From: Ascidiaceihabitans sp.
GTDB taxonomy: Bacteria; Pseudomonadota; Alphaproteobacteria; Rhodobacterales; Rhodobacteraceae
Reading direction: 5' to 3'
Assembly (NCBI GenBank): GCA_028825475.1
Contig: JAPKAB010000014.1
Coordinates: 1 to 63,197, forward strand
Length of the DNA: 63,197 nucleotides
The first letter of the stretch is position 1; each line of letters begins with the position of its first letter. The position numbers were made by a program, and so were the translations under genes. This document shows positions 56,236 to 63,197 of this stretch, piece by piece. The notes under the pieces are model-generated. The model worked only from the letters and a program-made list of their open reading frames with translations, did not search any database and was not told the DNA's origin.

Positions 56236-57237
56236 ATGATTAAGAAAACAACAGCTGGCTTTGTTGCCGCGGCAGTTATGGCAATGACGGGCCAATCTGC
56301 ATTCGCCGACGGCCACGGTGAAATCACCGTAGGCTATTTCCTTGAGTGGCCAATGCCGATGATGGTCGCAAAAGCATCTGGCGCATATGACGAAGCACTG
56401 GGCATGAAAGTGAACTGGGTTTCTTTTGAAACTGGTACCGCAATGTCCGCAGCGATGGCGTCCGGTGACGTTCAATTGTCTGTGTCTCAAGGTGTCCCAC
56501 CTTTCGTAGTTGCAGCATCCGGTGGCCAAAACATCCAAGTTGTCGACGTGGCCGTAAGCTACTCTGACAACGACAATTGCGTTGTACGTGCCGATCTTGA
56601 AATCGACGCATCTTCCGCTGGCGAATTGGCTGGCAAAAAAGTTGCCGTTCCTTTGGGCACAGCGGCGCACTACGGCTTCTTACGTCAAATGGGCCACTTC
56701 GGCATCGATGTAGCATCATTGGATGTTGTCGACATGGCACCACCAGAAGGCGCGGTTGCCCTAAGCCAAGGTGCGGTTGATTTCGCTTGCGGCTACGGCG
56801 GCGGCTTGGGTCGTATGAAAGAGCACGGCAATGTTTTGCTGACCGGTGATGAAAAAGAAGCGCTGGGTATCTTGGTGTTTGACGTCACAACTGGCCCTGC
56901 TGATTACATCGCGGAAAATGGCGATATCGTTGCGAAGTTCTTGTCTGTGACGGCTGGTGCAAACGCTGCATGGGCCGCAAACCCGAACGACGAAACACTT
57001 GCCATCATCGCTGGAGAAGCGGGTATGGACATGGACGCTGCGAAATCAGCGATTTCTACAATGAAATTCCCAACGGTTGAAGACCAGTTGTCTTCAACAT
57101 GGTTGGGCGGGAATGCTGCGACCTTCATGAAAGGCGTTGCAGACGTGTTTGTTGAAGCGGGTTCCATCGACACCGCACTCGACAGCTACGAAGATTCCGT
57201 AAACGTTGGACCACTGACAGCTGCAAGCAACATGTAA
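56236..57237 (+). CDS. ABC transporter substrate-binding protein, taurine type (TauA-like)
   Basis: 333 residues. Signal peptide MIKKTTAGFVAAAVMAMTGQSAFA then the mature chain EITVGYFLEWPMPMMVAKASGAYDEALGMKVNWVSF, GTAMSAAMASGDVQLSVSQGVPPF, and LAGKKVAVPLGTAAHYGFL. This is the NMT1/SsuA/TauA fold (type II periplasmic protein). It binds a small anionic or sulfonate-like ligand; taurine is possible, but no taurine catabolic gene is nearby. A strong terminator follows immediately, so this gene can be made in excess over the distant ATPase and permease. GGGAGA ribosome site present. Confidence 0.9.
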   Translation: MIKKTTAGFVAAAVMAMTGQSAFADGHGEITVGYFLEWPMPMMVAKASGAYDEALGMKVNWVSFETGTAMSAAMASGDVQLSVSQGVPPFVVAASGGQNIQVVDVAVSYSDNDNCVVRADLEIDASSAGELAGKKVAVPLGTAAHYGFLRQMGHFGIDVASLDVVDMAPPEGAVALSQGAVDFACGYGGGLGRMKEHGNVLLTGDEKEALGILVFDVTTGPADYIAENGDIVAKFLSVTAGANAAWAANPNDETLAIIAGEAGMDMDAAKSAISTMKFPTVEDQLSSTWLGGNAATFMKGVADVFVEAGSIDTALDSYEDSVNVGPLTAASNM

Positions 57238-57256
57238 GCTGCCTTTGGCAACACCG

Positions 57257-57292
57257 AAGGCCCAGCGTACTCCCGTTCGCTGGGCCTTTTTT
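57257..57292 (+). terminator. Strong intrinsic terminator after the substrate-binding protein gene
   Basis: Perfect 11-bp stem, AAGGCCCAGCG (57257-57267) and CGCTGGGCCTT (57278-57288), with a 10-nt loop and six T in the stem end and tail. It lies 20 nt past the stop and 41 nt before the kinase gene start, so the kinase gene needs read-through or its own promoter. Confidence 0.92.
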
Positions 57293-57329
57293 ATGACTTT
57301 AGATCCAATACCCAAATACCCACCGGAGT

Positions 57330-58967
57330 TTGAATATGAAGACCTTTTTCAATGCCAAAGAAGACATCGTATCAGATGCCATTGATGGACTTATTCTTTC
57401 CAGAGGTGGCGAATTACGCAGGTTCGATCACGCCAGCCATGCGCGGGTTGTGGTGCGTGCTGATTGGGACAAATCCAAGGTCGCGATCATTTCTGGCGGT
57501 GGATCAGGACATGAACCAGCTCATGCAGGTCTGGTGGGCGCAGGCCTTTTGACGGCGGCTGTATGCGGTGAAATCTACGCCTCACCCAGTGTGGACGCGG
57601 TGCTGTCTGCGATACTTGAAGTTTCAGGACCCAAAGGCTGCTTGCTGATTATAAAGAATTACACCGGGGATCGGTTGAACTTTGGCCTTGCTGCGGAAAA
57701 GGCCAAGGCGCTTGGGCACACCGTTGAAATGGTCATTGTTGGTGACGACATCGCGATACCAAATGCCAAGCAGCCACGCGGCCTTGCAGGCACTGTTTTT
57801 GTTCACAAAGTCGCGGGTCAATTGTCAGAAGAAGGTGCAGATTTAACTACGATTTTAGATGCGGCAAAAAGCGTCAGCGATGGCCTACACACAATTGGTG
57901 TCGCACGGGATACCTGCACGGTTCCCGGCAGCGAAAAGCAAGGTCGTATTCGCGACGTTGAAGCCGAGATTGGTTTAGGCATCCACGGCGAGGCCGGTGT
58001 TGAGGTCAAAAATTTTGGAACCGCAAAGGAACTGATGGAAGATTTAGCCCCACGTCTGTTGGCTACATTGGATACCTCCATGCGGCATGTAGCGCTGTTC
58101 AACGATCTTAAAGGGTTATCTGGTCTAGAGGTGTCTGTGCTTTTCAAAGAGTTCATGACAAGTGATCTTGCGGCGGTGACTGCCTTTACTATGGGCCCTG
58201 CACCGATTGTAACTGCGCTGGATATGCCGGGTTTTTCCATATCAATGTTGCCATTGAAACCTGAATATGAGGCGGCATTGTTCGCCCCTATCGTCAATGA
58301 TGCTTGGCCAAAATTGCAGCCTAGCCATGCCCCCGAAACGATCACTCCCCCCACCATTGCCACAACACAGGATTTCATTCCGTCGCAAGATGCAGATGTG
58401 CGTGCTGTTATTGAAACTATTATCGCAACTTGCCTTAGCGCAGAGGGCAGATTGAACGCGTTGGACGCTAAAGTAGGCGACGGGGATACAGGCACAACGT
58501 TTGCCGGTGCTGCGCGAACTATCCAAAGTAAGTTAGACGCATTGCCGATGGCCGACGGTGCGCAGCTGTTCGCCATGTTAAGTGACATCAAAAGCAAACT
58601 TATGGGGGGATCAAGTGGCGTCTTGTTTGCGATCCTTTTTGCCAATGCATCTACCGCCTACAAAACCGATGCAGACTGGAGCAGTTCCCTAACCGCAGGC
58701 TTGGACGCGATGATGAAATACGGTGGTGCAAAAGTCGGAGACCGTACAATGATTGATGCCATGCAACCCGGTTTGGCCGCACTTGTTGCTGGAGAAGGCA
58801 TGTTGGCAGCAGCCAGTGCTGCACGTATCGGCGCAGACGGGACTGCCATGATGCTCTCAGCAAATGCAGGCCGGTCTGCTTACCTCGAAGCCCGTTCTCT
58901 TGACGGTTACGCTGATCCCGGTGCCGAAGGCATTGCCATGATTTTTGAAGCGCTCACTCATCATTGA
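57330..58967 (+). CDS. Dihydroxyacetone kinase-like protein (DhaK-DhaL fusion)
   Basis: 545 residues. DhaK domain (1-330): IISGGGSGHEPAHAGLVG and GLGIHGEAGVEVK with the covalent substrate His (about H219). DhaL domain (350-545): KVGDGDTGTTFAGA (Mg-ATP Asp ligands) and MGGSSGVLFAILFA, then GGAKVGDRTMIDAMQP. This is the ATP-dependent single-chain form that phosphorylates dihydroxyacetone or a related short ketose or aldose. The gene sits between the substrate-binding protein and the ABC membrane genes, so the transported compound may yield a C3/C4 keto-intermediate. The natural substrate is not known. Confidence 0.85.
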   Translation: MNMKTFFNAKEDIVSDAIDGLILSRGGELRRFDHASHARVVVRADWDKSKVAIISGGGSGHEPAHAGLVGAGLLTAAVCGEIYASPSVDAVLSAILEVSGPKGCLLIIKNYTGDRLNFGLAAEKAKALGHTVEMVIVGDDIAIPNAKQPRGLAGTVFVHKVAGQLSEEGADLTTILDAAKSVSDGLHTIGVARDTCTVPGSEKQGRIRDVEAEIGLGIHGEAGVEVKNFGTAKELMEDLAPRLLATLDTSMRHVALFNDLKGLSGLEVSVLFKEFMTSDLAAVTAFTMGPAPIVTALDMPGFSISMLPLKPEYEAALFAPIVNDAWPKLQPSHAPETITPPTIATTQDFIPSQDADVRAVIETIIATCLSAEGRLNALDAKVGDGDTGTTFAGAARTIQSKLDALPMADGAQLFAMLSDIKSKLMGGSSGVLFAILFANASTAYKTDADWSSSLTAGLDAMMKYGGAKVGDRTMIDAMQPGLAALVAGEGMLAAASAARIGADGTAMMLSANAGRSAYLEARSLDGYADPGAEGIAMIFEALTHH

Positions 58968-59004
58968 TGAGATTCGAGATTGGAATCAGCGCGCACCTTA
59001 GAAA

Positions 59005-59109
59005 TTACGCGCGTTTCACCATAGGATAATGCTCGTTGGCCCACACTGACAGGTCGAAAGGCGCAGGGATGGCGCTATCTTCTACATCTCCCCATCTTAT
59101 CGGATCCAT
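59005..59109 (-). CDS. Small open frame of 34 codons, possible gene remnant
   Basis: ATG 59109 to TAA 59005 on the minus strand reads like protein (SAIPAPFDLSVWANEHYPMV) but has no clear ribosome binding site and no known family. It lies 37 nt past the kinase gene and 140 nt before the decayed binding-protein gene, in a 600-nt region with other decayed sequence. It may be the start of a lost gene. Confidence 0.3.
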   Translation of the reverse strand: MDPIRWGDVEDSAIPAPFDLSVWANEHYPMVKRA

Positions 59110-59181
59110 ATTGAATCTTTAAACTGGCTAAAAAGATCTCAAGAAGAAAAAAATTGACGCCTGGCCGACTTTGGCGCTATT

Positions 59182-59215
59182 CTTGCAATACGAAATAAAA
59201 GTTTTGTATTGCAAG
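59182..59215. promoter_or_regulatory. Candidate operator before the decayed binding-protein gene
   Basis: Long palindrome: perfect outer arms CTTGCAATAC (59182-59191) and GTATTGCAAG (59206-59215) around GAAATAAAAGTTTT. The central 20 nt TACGAAATAAAAGTTTTGTA (59189-59208) equals 17/20 of the box at 56163-56182. It is the best-preserved copy of the motif in this locus. Confidence 0.65.
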
Positions 59216-59248
59216 AGTTAGCCACCATCCCATCAATGGGAGAATACA

Positions 59249-59459
59249 ATGATCAAGGAGGCAAGAGCTGGAATTGTAGCCGCATTATTGTGGCGACGCC
59301 TGGTCAAGCAATATTTACAATGGGCTTGCCGAAACCACTGTTGGTTACGTTCTCTAGTGGCCAATGCAGATGATGGTGGCCAGCGCATTTGGCGTGGCAC
59401 TTGATAGCTACACAGGTACAGTGAACACTGCGCCATTGATGGCTGTTAAAGGCATGTAA
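59249..59459 (+). pseudogene. Decayed paralog of the taurine-type substrate-binding protein gene
   Basis: About 210 nt that align to both ends of the gene at 56236 but lack about 260 codons from the middle. The start gives MIKEARAGIVAAL (compare MIKKTTAGFVAAA). Then the frame shifts and continues as ETTVGYVL, a TAG stop in place of the Glu codon, then WPMQMMVASAFGVA (compare WPMPMMVAKASGAY). After the internal deletion it ends ALDSYTGTVNTAPLMAVKGM (compare ALDSYEDSVNVGPLTAASNM). Promoter box and terminator are retained. It lies directly before the ABC ATPase gene. A second full transport operon once existed here or this copy was the original partner of the ATPase and permease. Confidence 0.88.
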
Positions 59460-59477
59460 GCCAACTCAGGCAAACCT

Positions 59478-59516
59478 GATCCGCGCGGGCATCAGTTCGC
59501 GCGGGTCAATTTTTTT
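59478..59516 (+). terminator. Intrinsic terminator after the decayed binding-protein gene
   Basis: Stem GATCCGCGCG (59478-59487) and CGCGCGGGTC (59498-59507) with one G-U pair and a 10-nt loop, then T7 at 59510-59516. It has the same position relative to the decayed gene as the terminator at 57257 has to the intact gene (about 20 nt past the stop). ATPase gene expression must therefore depend on read-through or a new promoter. Confidence 0.85.
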
Positions 59517-59582
59517 AGACGTGAGGTGGGGCAAACCCCACCCGACAAGGGTCAATTTCTGACCTAAGCGACAGGTGGGAAC

Positions 59583-60389
59583 ATGTCAGGACTATCAATC
59601 GATAAACTCTCGATGCGGTTCGATTTGCCAAATGGCGGATCAGTTCAAGCGTTGAAGGACGTCTCACTCGACCTCAAAGCAGGCGAGTTGATGAGCGTAC
59701 TCGGCCCATCGGGCTGCGGTAAAACAACATTGCTGAACATCGTTGCGGGCTTTTTGGCCCCAACTGATGGTGTGATGGAATTAAACGGAAAACGGATCAG
59801 TGGCCCCGATGCAGATCGCGGTATGGTTTTCCAGCAAGGCGCTTTGTTTGAGTGGATGTCCGTGCGTGAAAACGTCGGCTTCGGTCCCTCGATGAAGGGC
59901 ATGCCAAAAGCGGACAAGACAGAGATCGTCGATCACTTGTTGGACGTTGTTGGTTTGCAAGACTTCAAGGAAAAGGCGGTCTACGAACTGTCCGGTGGTA
60001 TGCAGCAACGTGTGGCTTTGGCCCGTTGCCTTGCAAACGACCCCGACGTGATTTTGATGGATGAGCCGCTTGGTGCTTTGGACGCGTTGACGCGTGAAAA
60101 GATGCAAGGTCTGGTTTTGAAGCTGTGGAAAGAGACGGGTAAGACGATCATTTTGATCACCCACTCGGTCGAGGAAGCATTGCTTTTGGGCGAACGCCTG
60201 ATTGTTATGGCCCCGCGCCCCGGTCGTATTCACAAAGAATACCGCCTGCCGTTTGCAGAGATGGGCGTTGCTGCCGATCTGCGTGAAGTTAAGAAACATC
60301 CGGATTTCGCCATCAAACGTGAAGAAATCCTTGAAATGATCTGGGACATGGAAGAAGAAATCATGGGCCGGACGGAGGAAAGCACATGA
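59583..60389 (+). CDS. ABC transporter ATP-binding protein, taurine/nitrate/sulfonate type
   Basis: 268 residues. Walker A VLGPSGCGKTTLLNIVAGFLAP (41-49), Q-loop VFQQGALFEWMSV, signature YELSGGMQQRVALARCL, Walker B VILMDEPLGALDALT, and switch His in ILITHSVEEAL. It energises the importer formed with the permease (overlap of 4 nt) and the binding protein at 56236. GGTGGGAA site before the ATG. It follows the decayed binding-protein gene by 120 nt. Confidence 0.92.
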   Translation: MSGLSIDKLSMRFDLPNGGSVQALKDVSLDLKAGELMSVLGPSGCGKTTLLNIVAGFLAPTDGVMELNGKRISGPDADRGMVFQQGALFEWMSVRENVGFGPSMKGMPKADKTEIVDHLLDVVGLQDFKEKAVYELSGGMQQRVALARCLANDPDVILMDEPLGALDALTREKMQGLVLKLWKETGKTIILITHSVEEALLLGERLIVMAPRPGRIHKEYRLPFAEMGVAADLREVKKHPDFAIKREEILEMIWDMEEEIMGRTEEST

Positions 60390-61654
60390 TCCCTCTTATC
60401 CTATACGTCGCCATTTTTGTGGCAGCCTTTTTCATCGTCCGCATGATTTCCGAGGGCCGTGGCACCAAAGATTATACATCTTTGAAAACCGTCACCTTCG
60501 GGGACGAAAGCGCTGTGCGTTCGAACCGCGCGGCATCGTTCATTTCGATCCTGACTGTGTTCTTTATGTGGGCCACATTTACCGGGTCTGCTTTAATCCC
60601 GTCATTCCTGCATATGCCGGGCCCGTTTGAGGGCAACACGACCTTTACCTACACTGTCGAAAATGCGTCTGGTGAAACGGATGACGCAACTGTTTCGGTG
60701 TTGGTGCGTCCGCAAGGTCAAGATGCACCTAAACCAGAGATCGAAGCTGGTGACGGTTTTGCCAAGAACGATGCAGCCATCGTGAACAAATGGGGCACTG
60801 CCGTGATTTCGGTTCAAGGCAATGATGACGCCAAGAAGAAAGAAGGCGCTAAGGTTGTTGCGATCAACGGTCAACCGGTCAAAGCCCGCAGCACTGTTAC
60901 GGTTGATGGTGGCTCTGTCACGATGACGGACAAAGGCACGCCAAACTTTAAAGCCAAGACAGGTTGGCAGATGGCACCGCTGTATTTGCCGTCACCGGAA
61001 AAAGTCTGGTCGCGCACACTTGAGATTGCAAGCGAAGGCTATCGCAACTTCTCGCTGTGGCAGCACCTTGGCTTTTCATTGTTCCGCGTTATTGCTGGTT
61101 TCGTCCTAGGCGCGATCGTAGGTATTCCGCTTGGCTATGCGATGGGTTTAAGCAATTGGTTCCGCGGTTGGTTTGATCCTATCGTTGAATTCATGCGCCC
61201 TGTGCCGCCCCTTGCCTTGATCCCACTTGTGATCATCTGGGCTGGTATTGGTGAAACAGGTAAGATCATCTTGCTGTTTTTGGCCGCCCTTTGGATCATG
61301 GCGATTGCCGCCCGATCCGGCGTTTCTGGTGTGAATATTGCCAAAGTACACGCGGCTTATTCTTTGGGTGCCAGCAAGGCGCAGATCATGCGCTACGTTA
61401 TCATTCCCAATTCACTGCCCGAGATATTTACTGGTGCCCGTGTCGCGATGGGTGTGTGCTGGGGGACTGTTGTTGCGGCCGAATTGGTTGCGGCCTCACA
61501 GGGGGCTGGTATGATGATCATGGTGGCGTCCAAGTTCCAGCAAACTGACATTGTTTTGATGGGTATCATCTTGATTGGTGTGATTGGTTTCGGGATCGAT
61601 ATGTTGATGCGGTATGCGGAAAACATCTTGGTGCCTTGGAAGGGTAAGTCCTGA
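60386..61654 (+). CDS. ABC transporter permease (taurine/sulfonate type) with a cadherin/Ig-like insertion
   Basis: 422 residues, far longer than the ~260-280 of TauC/SsuC permeases. Residues 1-20 and 48-72 are membrane helices. Residues ~82-192 are an extra periplasmic module: FTYTVENASGETDDATVSVLV, then a linker, then VVAINGQPVKARSTVTVDG, which resemble the end and the beginning of bacterial cadherin-like/VCBS beta-sandwich repeats. From LYLPSPEKVW on, the normal permease begins: five or six helices and the EAA loop (HAAYSLGASKAQIMRYVIIPNSLPEIFTG). The insertion could contact the binding protein or the cell-wall side. It overlaps the ATPase gene by 4 nt. Confidence 0.88.
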   Translation: MIPLILYVAIFVAAFFIVRMISEGRGTKDYTSLKTVTFGDESAVRSNRAASFISILTVFFMWATFTGSALIPSFLHMPGPFEGNTTFTYTVENASGETDDATVSVLVRPQGQDAPKPEIEAGDGFAKNDAAIVNKWGTAVISVQGNDDAKKKEGAKVVAINGQPVKARSTVTVDGGSVTMTDKGTPNFKAKTGWQMAPLYLPSPEKVWSRTLEIASEGYRNFSLWQHLGFSLFRVIAGFVLGAIVGIPLGYAMGLSNWFRGWFDPIVEFMRPVPPLALIPLVIIWAGIGETGKIILLFLAALWIMAIAARSGVSGVNIAKVHAAYSLGASKAQIMRYVIIPNSLPEIFTGARVAMGVCWGTVVAAELVAASQGAGMMIMVASKFQQTDIVLMGIILIGVIGFGIDMLMRYAENILVPWKGKS

Positions 61655-61862
61655 TAAGAAAGGCGCCTGCGCCGCACTCAACGCCTGACTTTCCGCGCGA
61701 ACGACTGCGCCTGAAAACCCGCGATTGAACCATCAGGATACCTCCTTTACCCAAGGAAAGGGGTGCTCGAGACGATTGCAAAAAACGTTATATGAACTTA
61801 CCCTGACAATCTTCGCGCCACCTCTGGGCGTTTGAAGCTTGAACTGCGCAAGGAGAAAAAGG

Positions 61863-62951
61863 ATAGCCGAATTCATTCTCTATGGCTCAAAAGCTAGCCT
61901 CTTCACTGGAAAGGCACGTGCTTACATGAATTGGAAGGGGATTGCTTTCGAGGAACGCGCTGTCGACGAATCCGTAATGAAAACAGTAATCCTACCTCAT
62001 GTGGGTTGGCCCGTTGTTCCTGTTCTTCAAACACCTGACGGGCGGATCATTCAGGATACGGCAGATATTATCGCTGAAATCGAAACCGCATTTCCTGAAC
62101 CATCGGTTATGCCGGATGGACCTATCCAGCGGTTCGCGTCTCTTTTGATGCAGGTGTTTGGCGATCAATGGTTGGTTTTGCCGGCAATGCACTACCGGTG
62201 GAACTATAATGAAGATTGGATTTTTACAGAGTTTGGGCGAACAACTGCGATTGATGCACCGGCAAATGAACACTATGCTATCGGGGAAAAAATCGGCGAG
62301 CGGTTTCGGGCGATGGTACCAATGCTTGGAATTAGTGAAACGACCATACCTGGAATTGAGTCCTCTTATGAGGCTTTTCTGGCAGAGTTCTCTGCTCACT
62401 TAGAGCAATTTGAGTATGTGTTTGGCGACAGGCCCTCTTTAGCGGATTTCACGCTGATAGGACCGCTCTACGCTCATCTATATCGGGACCCTGAAAGTCG
62501 CAAAACCATGGAACGTGTTGCCCCTCGCGTCGCGAGATGGGTGGAACGTACCATATCCGGTCAAGATCATCAGGGGGATTTGATTGACAACGACACAATC
62601 CCCAATACCCTTTTCCCAATTTTCAAGCGACATTCGGCAGAACATATGCCTGTATTGGAAGCTACAAATAGGCTCTTTGCACAGTGGAGTGAGACAGCAT
62701 CTTCTGGCGACGAGGTGCCACGCGGCTTAGGGACGGCCCCTTTCCATGTTGGTGGTTGTGAAGGACAAACAATGGCCCGTTCATTTTCCCTGTTTCGATT
62801 GCAGACTGCCTTGGATTCACTGGCTGAAATGTCCAACAATGATCGCGCAAAAGCCGAGGCCTTTTTAGGCAGTATCGATGCAAAGCAGTTGATGTCATTT
62901 GAACTAAACCATCGTCTGGTTCGTAAAAACTGCAAGGTCTGCCTCGCATAG
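61863..62951 (+). CDS. Glutathione S-transferase-like protein with a C-terminal extension, start codon ATA
   Basis: About 362 residues. The GST N-terminal thioredoxin fold begins AEFILYGSKASLFTGKARAYMNWKGIAFEERAVD and has VPVLQTPDGRIIQDTADI (cis-Pro and the glutathione-binding D/S). A helical C-terminal half holds GDRPSLADFTLIGPLYAHLY. An extra ~120 residues follow and end KNCKVCLA. The perfect ribosome site AAGGAG lies 6-8 nt before ATA 61863, in the position where ATG would be; TTG 61839 in the same frame has no such site. Either a rare ATA start is used or the start codon has been lost. Function unknown; possibly stress or membrane lipid metabolism. Confidence 0.75.
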   Translation: MAEFILYGSKASLFTGKARAYMNWKGIAFEERAVDESVMKTVILPHVGWPVVPVLQTPDGRIIQDTADIIAEIETAFPEPSVMPDGPIQRFASLLMQVFGDQWLVLPAMHYRWNYNEDWIFTEFGRTTAIDAPANEHYAIGEKIGERFRAMVPMLGISETTIPGIESSYEAFLAEFSAHLEQFEYVFGDRPSLADFTLIGPLYAHLYRDPESRKTMERVAPRVARWVERTISGQDHQGDLIDNDTIPNTLFPIFKRHSAEHMPVLEATNRLFAQWSETASSGDEVPRGLGTAPFHVGGCEGQTMARSFSLFRLQTALDSLAEMSNNDRAKAEAFLGSIDAKQLMSFELNHRLVRKNCKVCLA

Positions 62952-63034
62952 TCGTACCGCCTTTGTTGGCGTTCTTCGGTTGCGCTAAAGGCAAGCAAAG
63001 CAGTGAGAGAACAATGTTGCCTCCTTCAAAAGCC

Positions 63035-63197
63035 TTATCCTTTCAACATCCTTATCAGCGTTCGATCTTTATTGATGAAATGGTGTTTCAGTGCCGCCGC
63101 GATGTGCAATCCCAGCGTCAGGGTAAAGGCATAGGCGATGTATTGGCCCCATCGCAAGGTTTGTTCGTAGGGTTACCCTAGACGTGAACAAAGAAGG
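63035..63197 (-). pseudogene. C-terminal remnant of a cytochrome b561-family gene
   Basis: On the minus strand the last 45 codons before TAA 63035 read WGQYIAYAFTLTLGLHIAAALKHHFIN, a typical final membrane helix of a cytochrome b561/YceJ protein with its heme-ligand His pair, followed by KDRTLIRMLKG. An in-frame TAA at 63173-63175 precedes it and the sequence further right does not continue the family in this frame. The gene is probably broken, or a frameshift lies near 63175. It extends beyond the window. Confidence 0.55.

Noticed and set aside
61755..61790. Possible hairpin between the permease and the GST-like gene
   Set aside because: CCTTT and AAAGG around an 8-nt loop is too short and no T run follows; not called a terminator.
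1..63197. tRNA, rRNA or CRISPR arrays
   Set aside because: All gaps were read for cloverleaf-like or repeat-spacer patterns; none was seen.

Overview
The window looks like chromosomal DNA of an alphaproteobacterium of the Rhodobacterales (Roseobacter-type). This is judged from the gene content and order: parB-parA-rsmG-mnmG-mnmE-rho-hemJ next to maf-aroE-coaE-dnaQ, secB, a Tim44-like gene, hslV/hslU, addA/addB with tsaE, and a RegB/SenC/RegA redox cluster. No rRNA or tRNA gene and no CRISPR array was seen.

Layout. 0-12.3 kb: end of a feruloyl-CoA synthase-like gene, a frameshifted amidohydrolase, an ArsC-like gene, ilvA, argG, a sulfotransferase-like gene, periplasmic msrA, a PfkB kinase, maeB and mutS. 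12.3-28 kb: grpE, hrcA, rph, rdgB, hemW, then the segregation and origin block. Two perfect parS sites (TGTTTCACGTGAAACA) lie at the 5' ends of rsmG and mnmG. An AT-rich segment of about 400 nt between hemJ and maf carries a perfect DnaA box, several near matches and a perfect 16-bp inverted repeat. Genes on both sides are mostly transcribed away from it, so it is the best candidate for the chromosomal replication origin. 27-36 kb: secB, fxsA, timA, mltA, an Smr-domain gene, an MFS carrier, hslU and hslV separated by an inverted DM13 gene, an APH-like kinase and trxA. 35.6-44.1 kb: a leftward cluster tsaE-amgK-murU-addB-addA. 44.1-50.7 kb: a membrane-anchored PAS protein without an output domain, regB, divergent senC-regA, a GNAT and an HD gene, and msrB-msrA.

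50.7-63.2 kb is accessory. An IS21-family element (istA/istB) has truncated a small DUF1801-like gene. Beyond it lies a transport and catabolic locus: an IclR regulator, a cupin plus FAD-dependent amine oxidase-like pair, a taurine-type substrate-binding protein, a DhaK-DhaL dihydroxyacetone kinase-like protein, and an ABC ATPase plus permease. The permease carries an unusual cadherin/Ig-like insertion of about 110 residues. In front of the ATPase gene lies the wreck of a second substrate-binding gene, with its own terminator and a 20-nt upstream box matching 17/20 to the box before the intact copy. This suggests a regulon under one regulator, most simply the local IclR protein, with a substrate that cannot be named from sequence alone; no tpa, xsc or ald gene for taurine breakdown is nearby. 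The window ends with a GST-like gene whose best-placed start codon is ATA and with a remnant of a cytochrome b561 gene.
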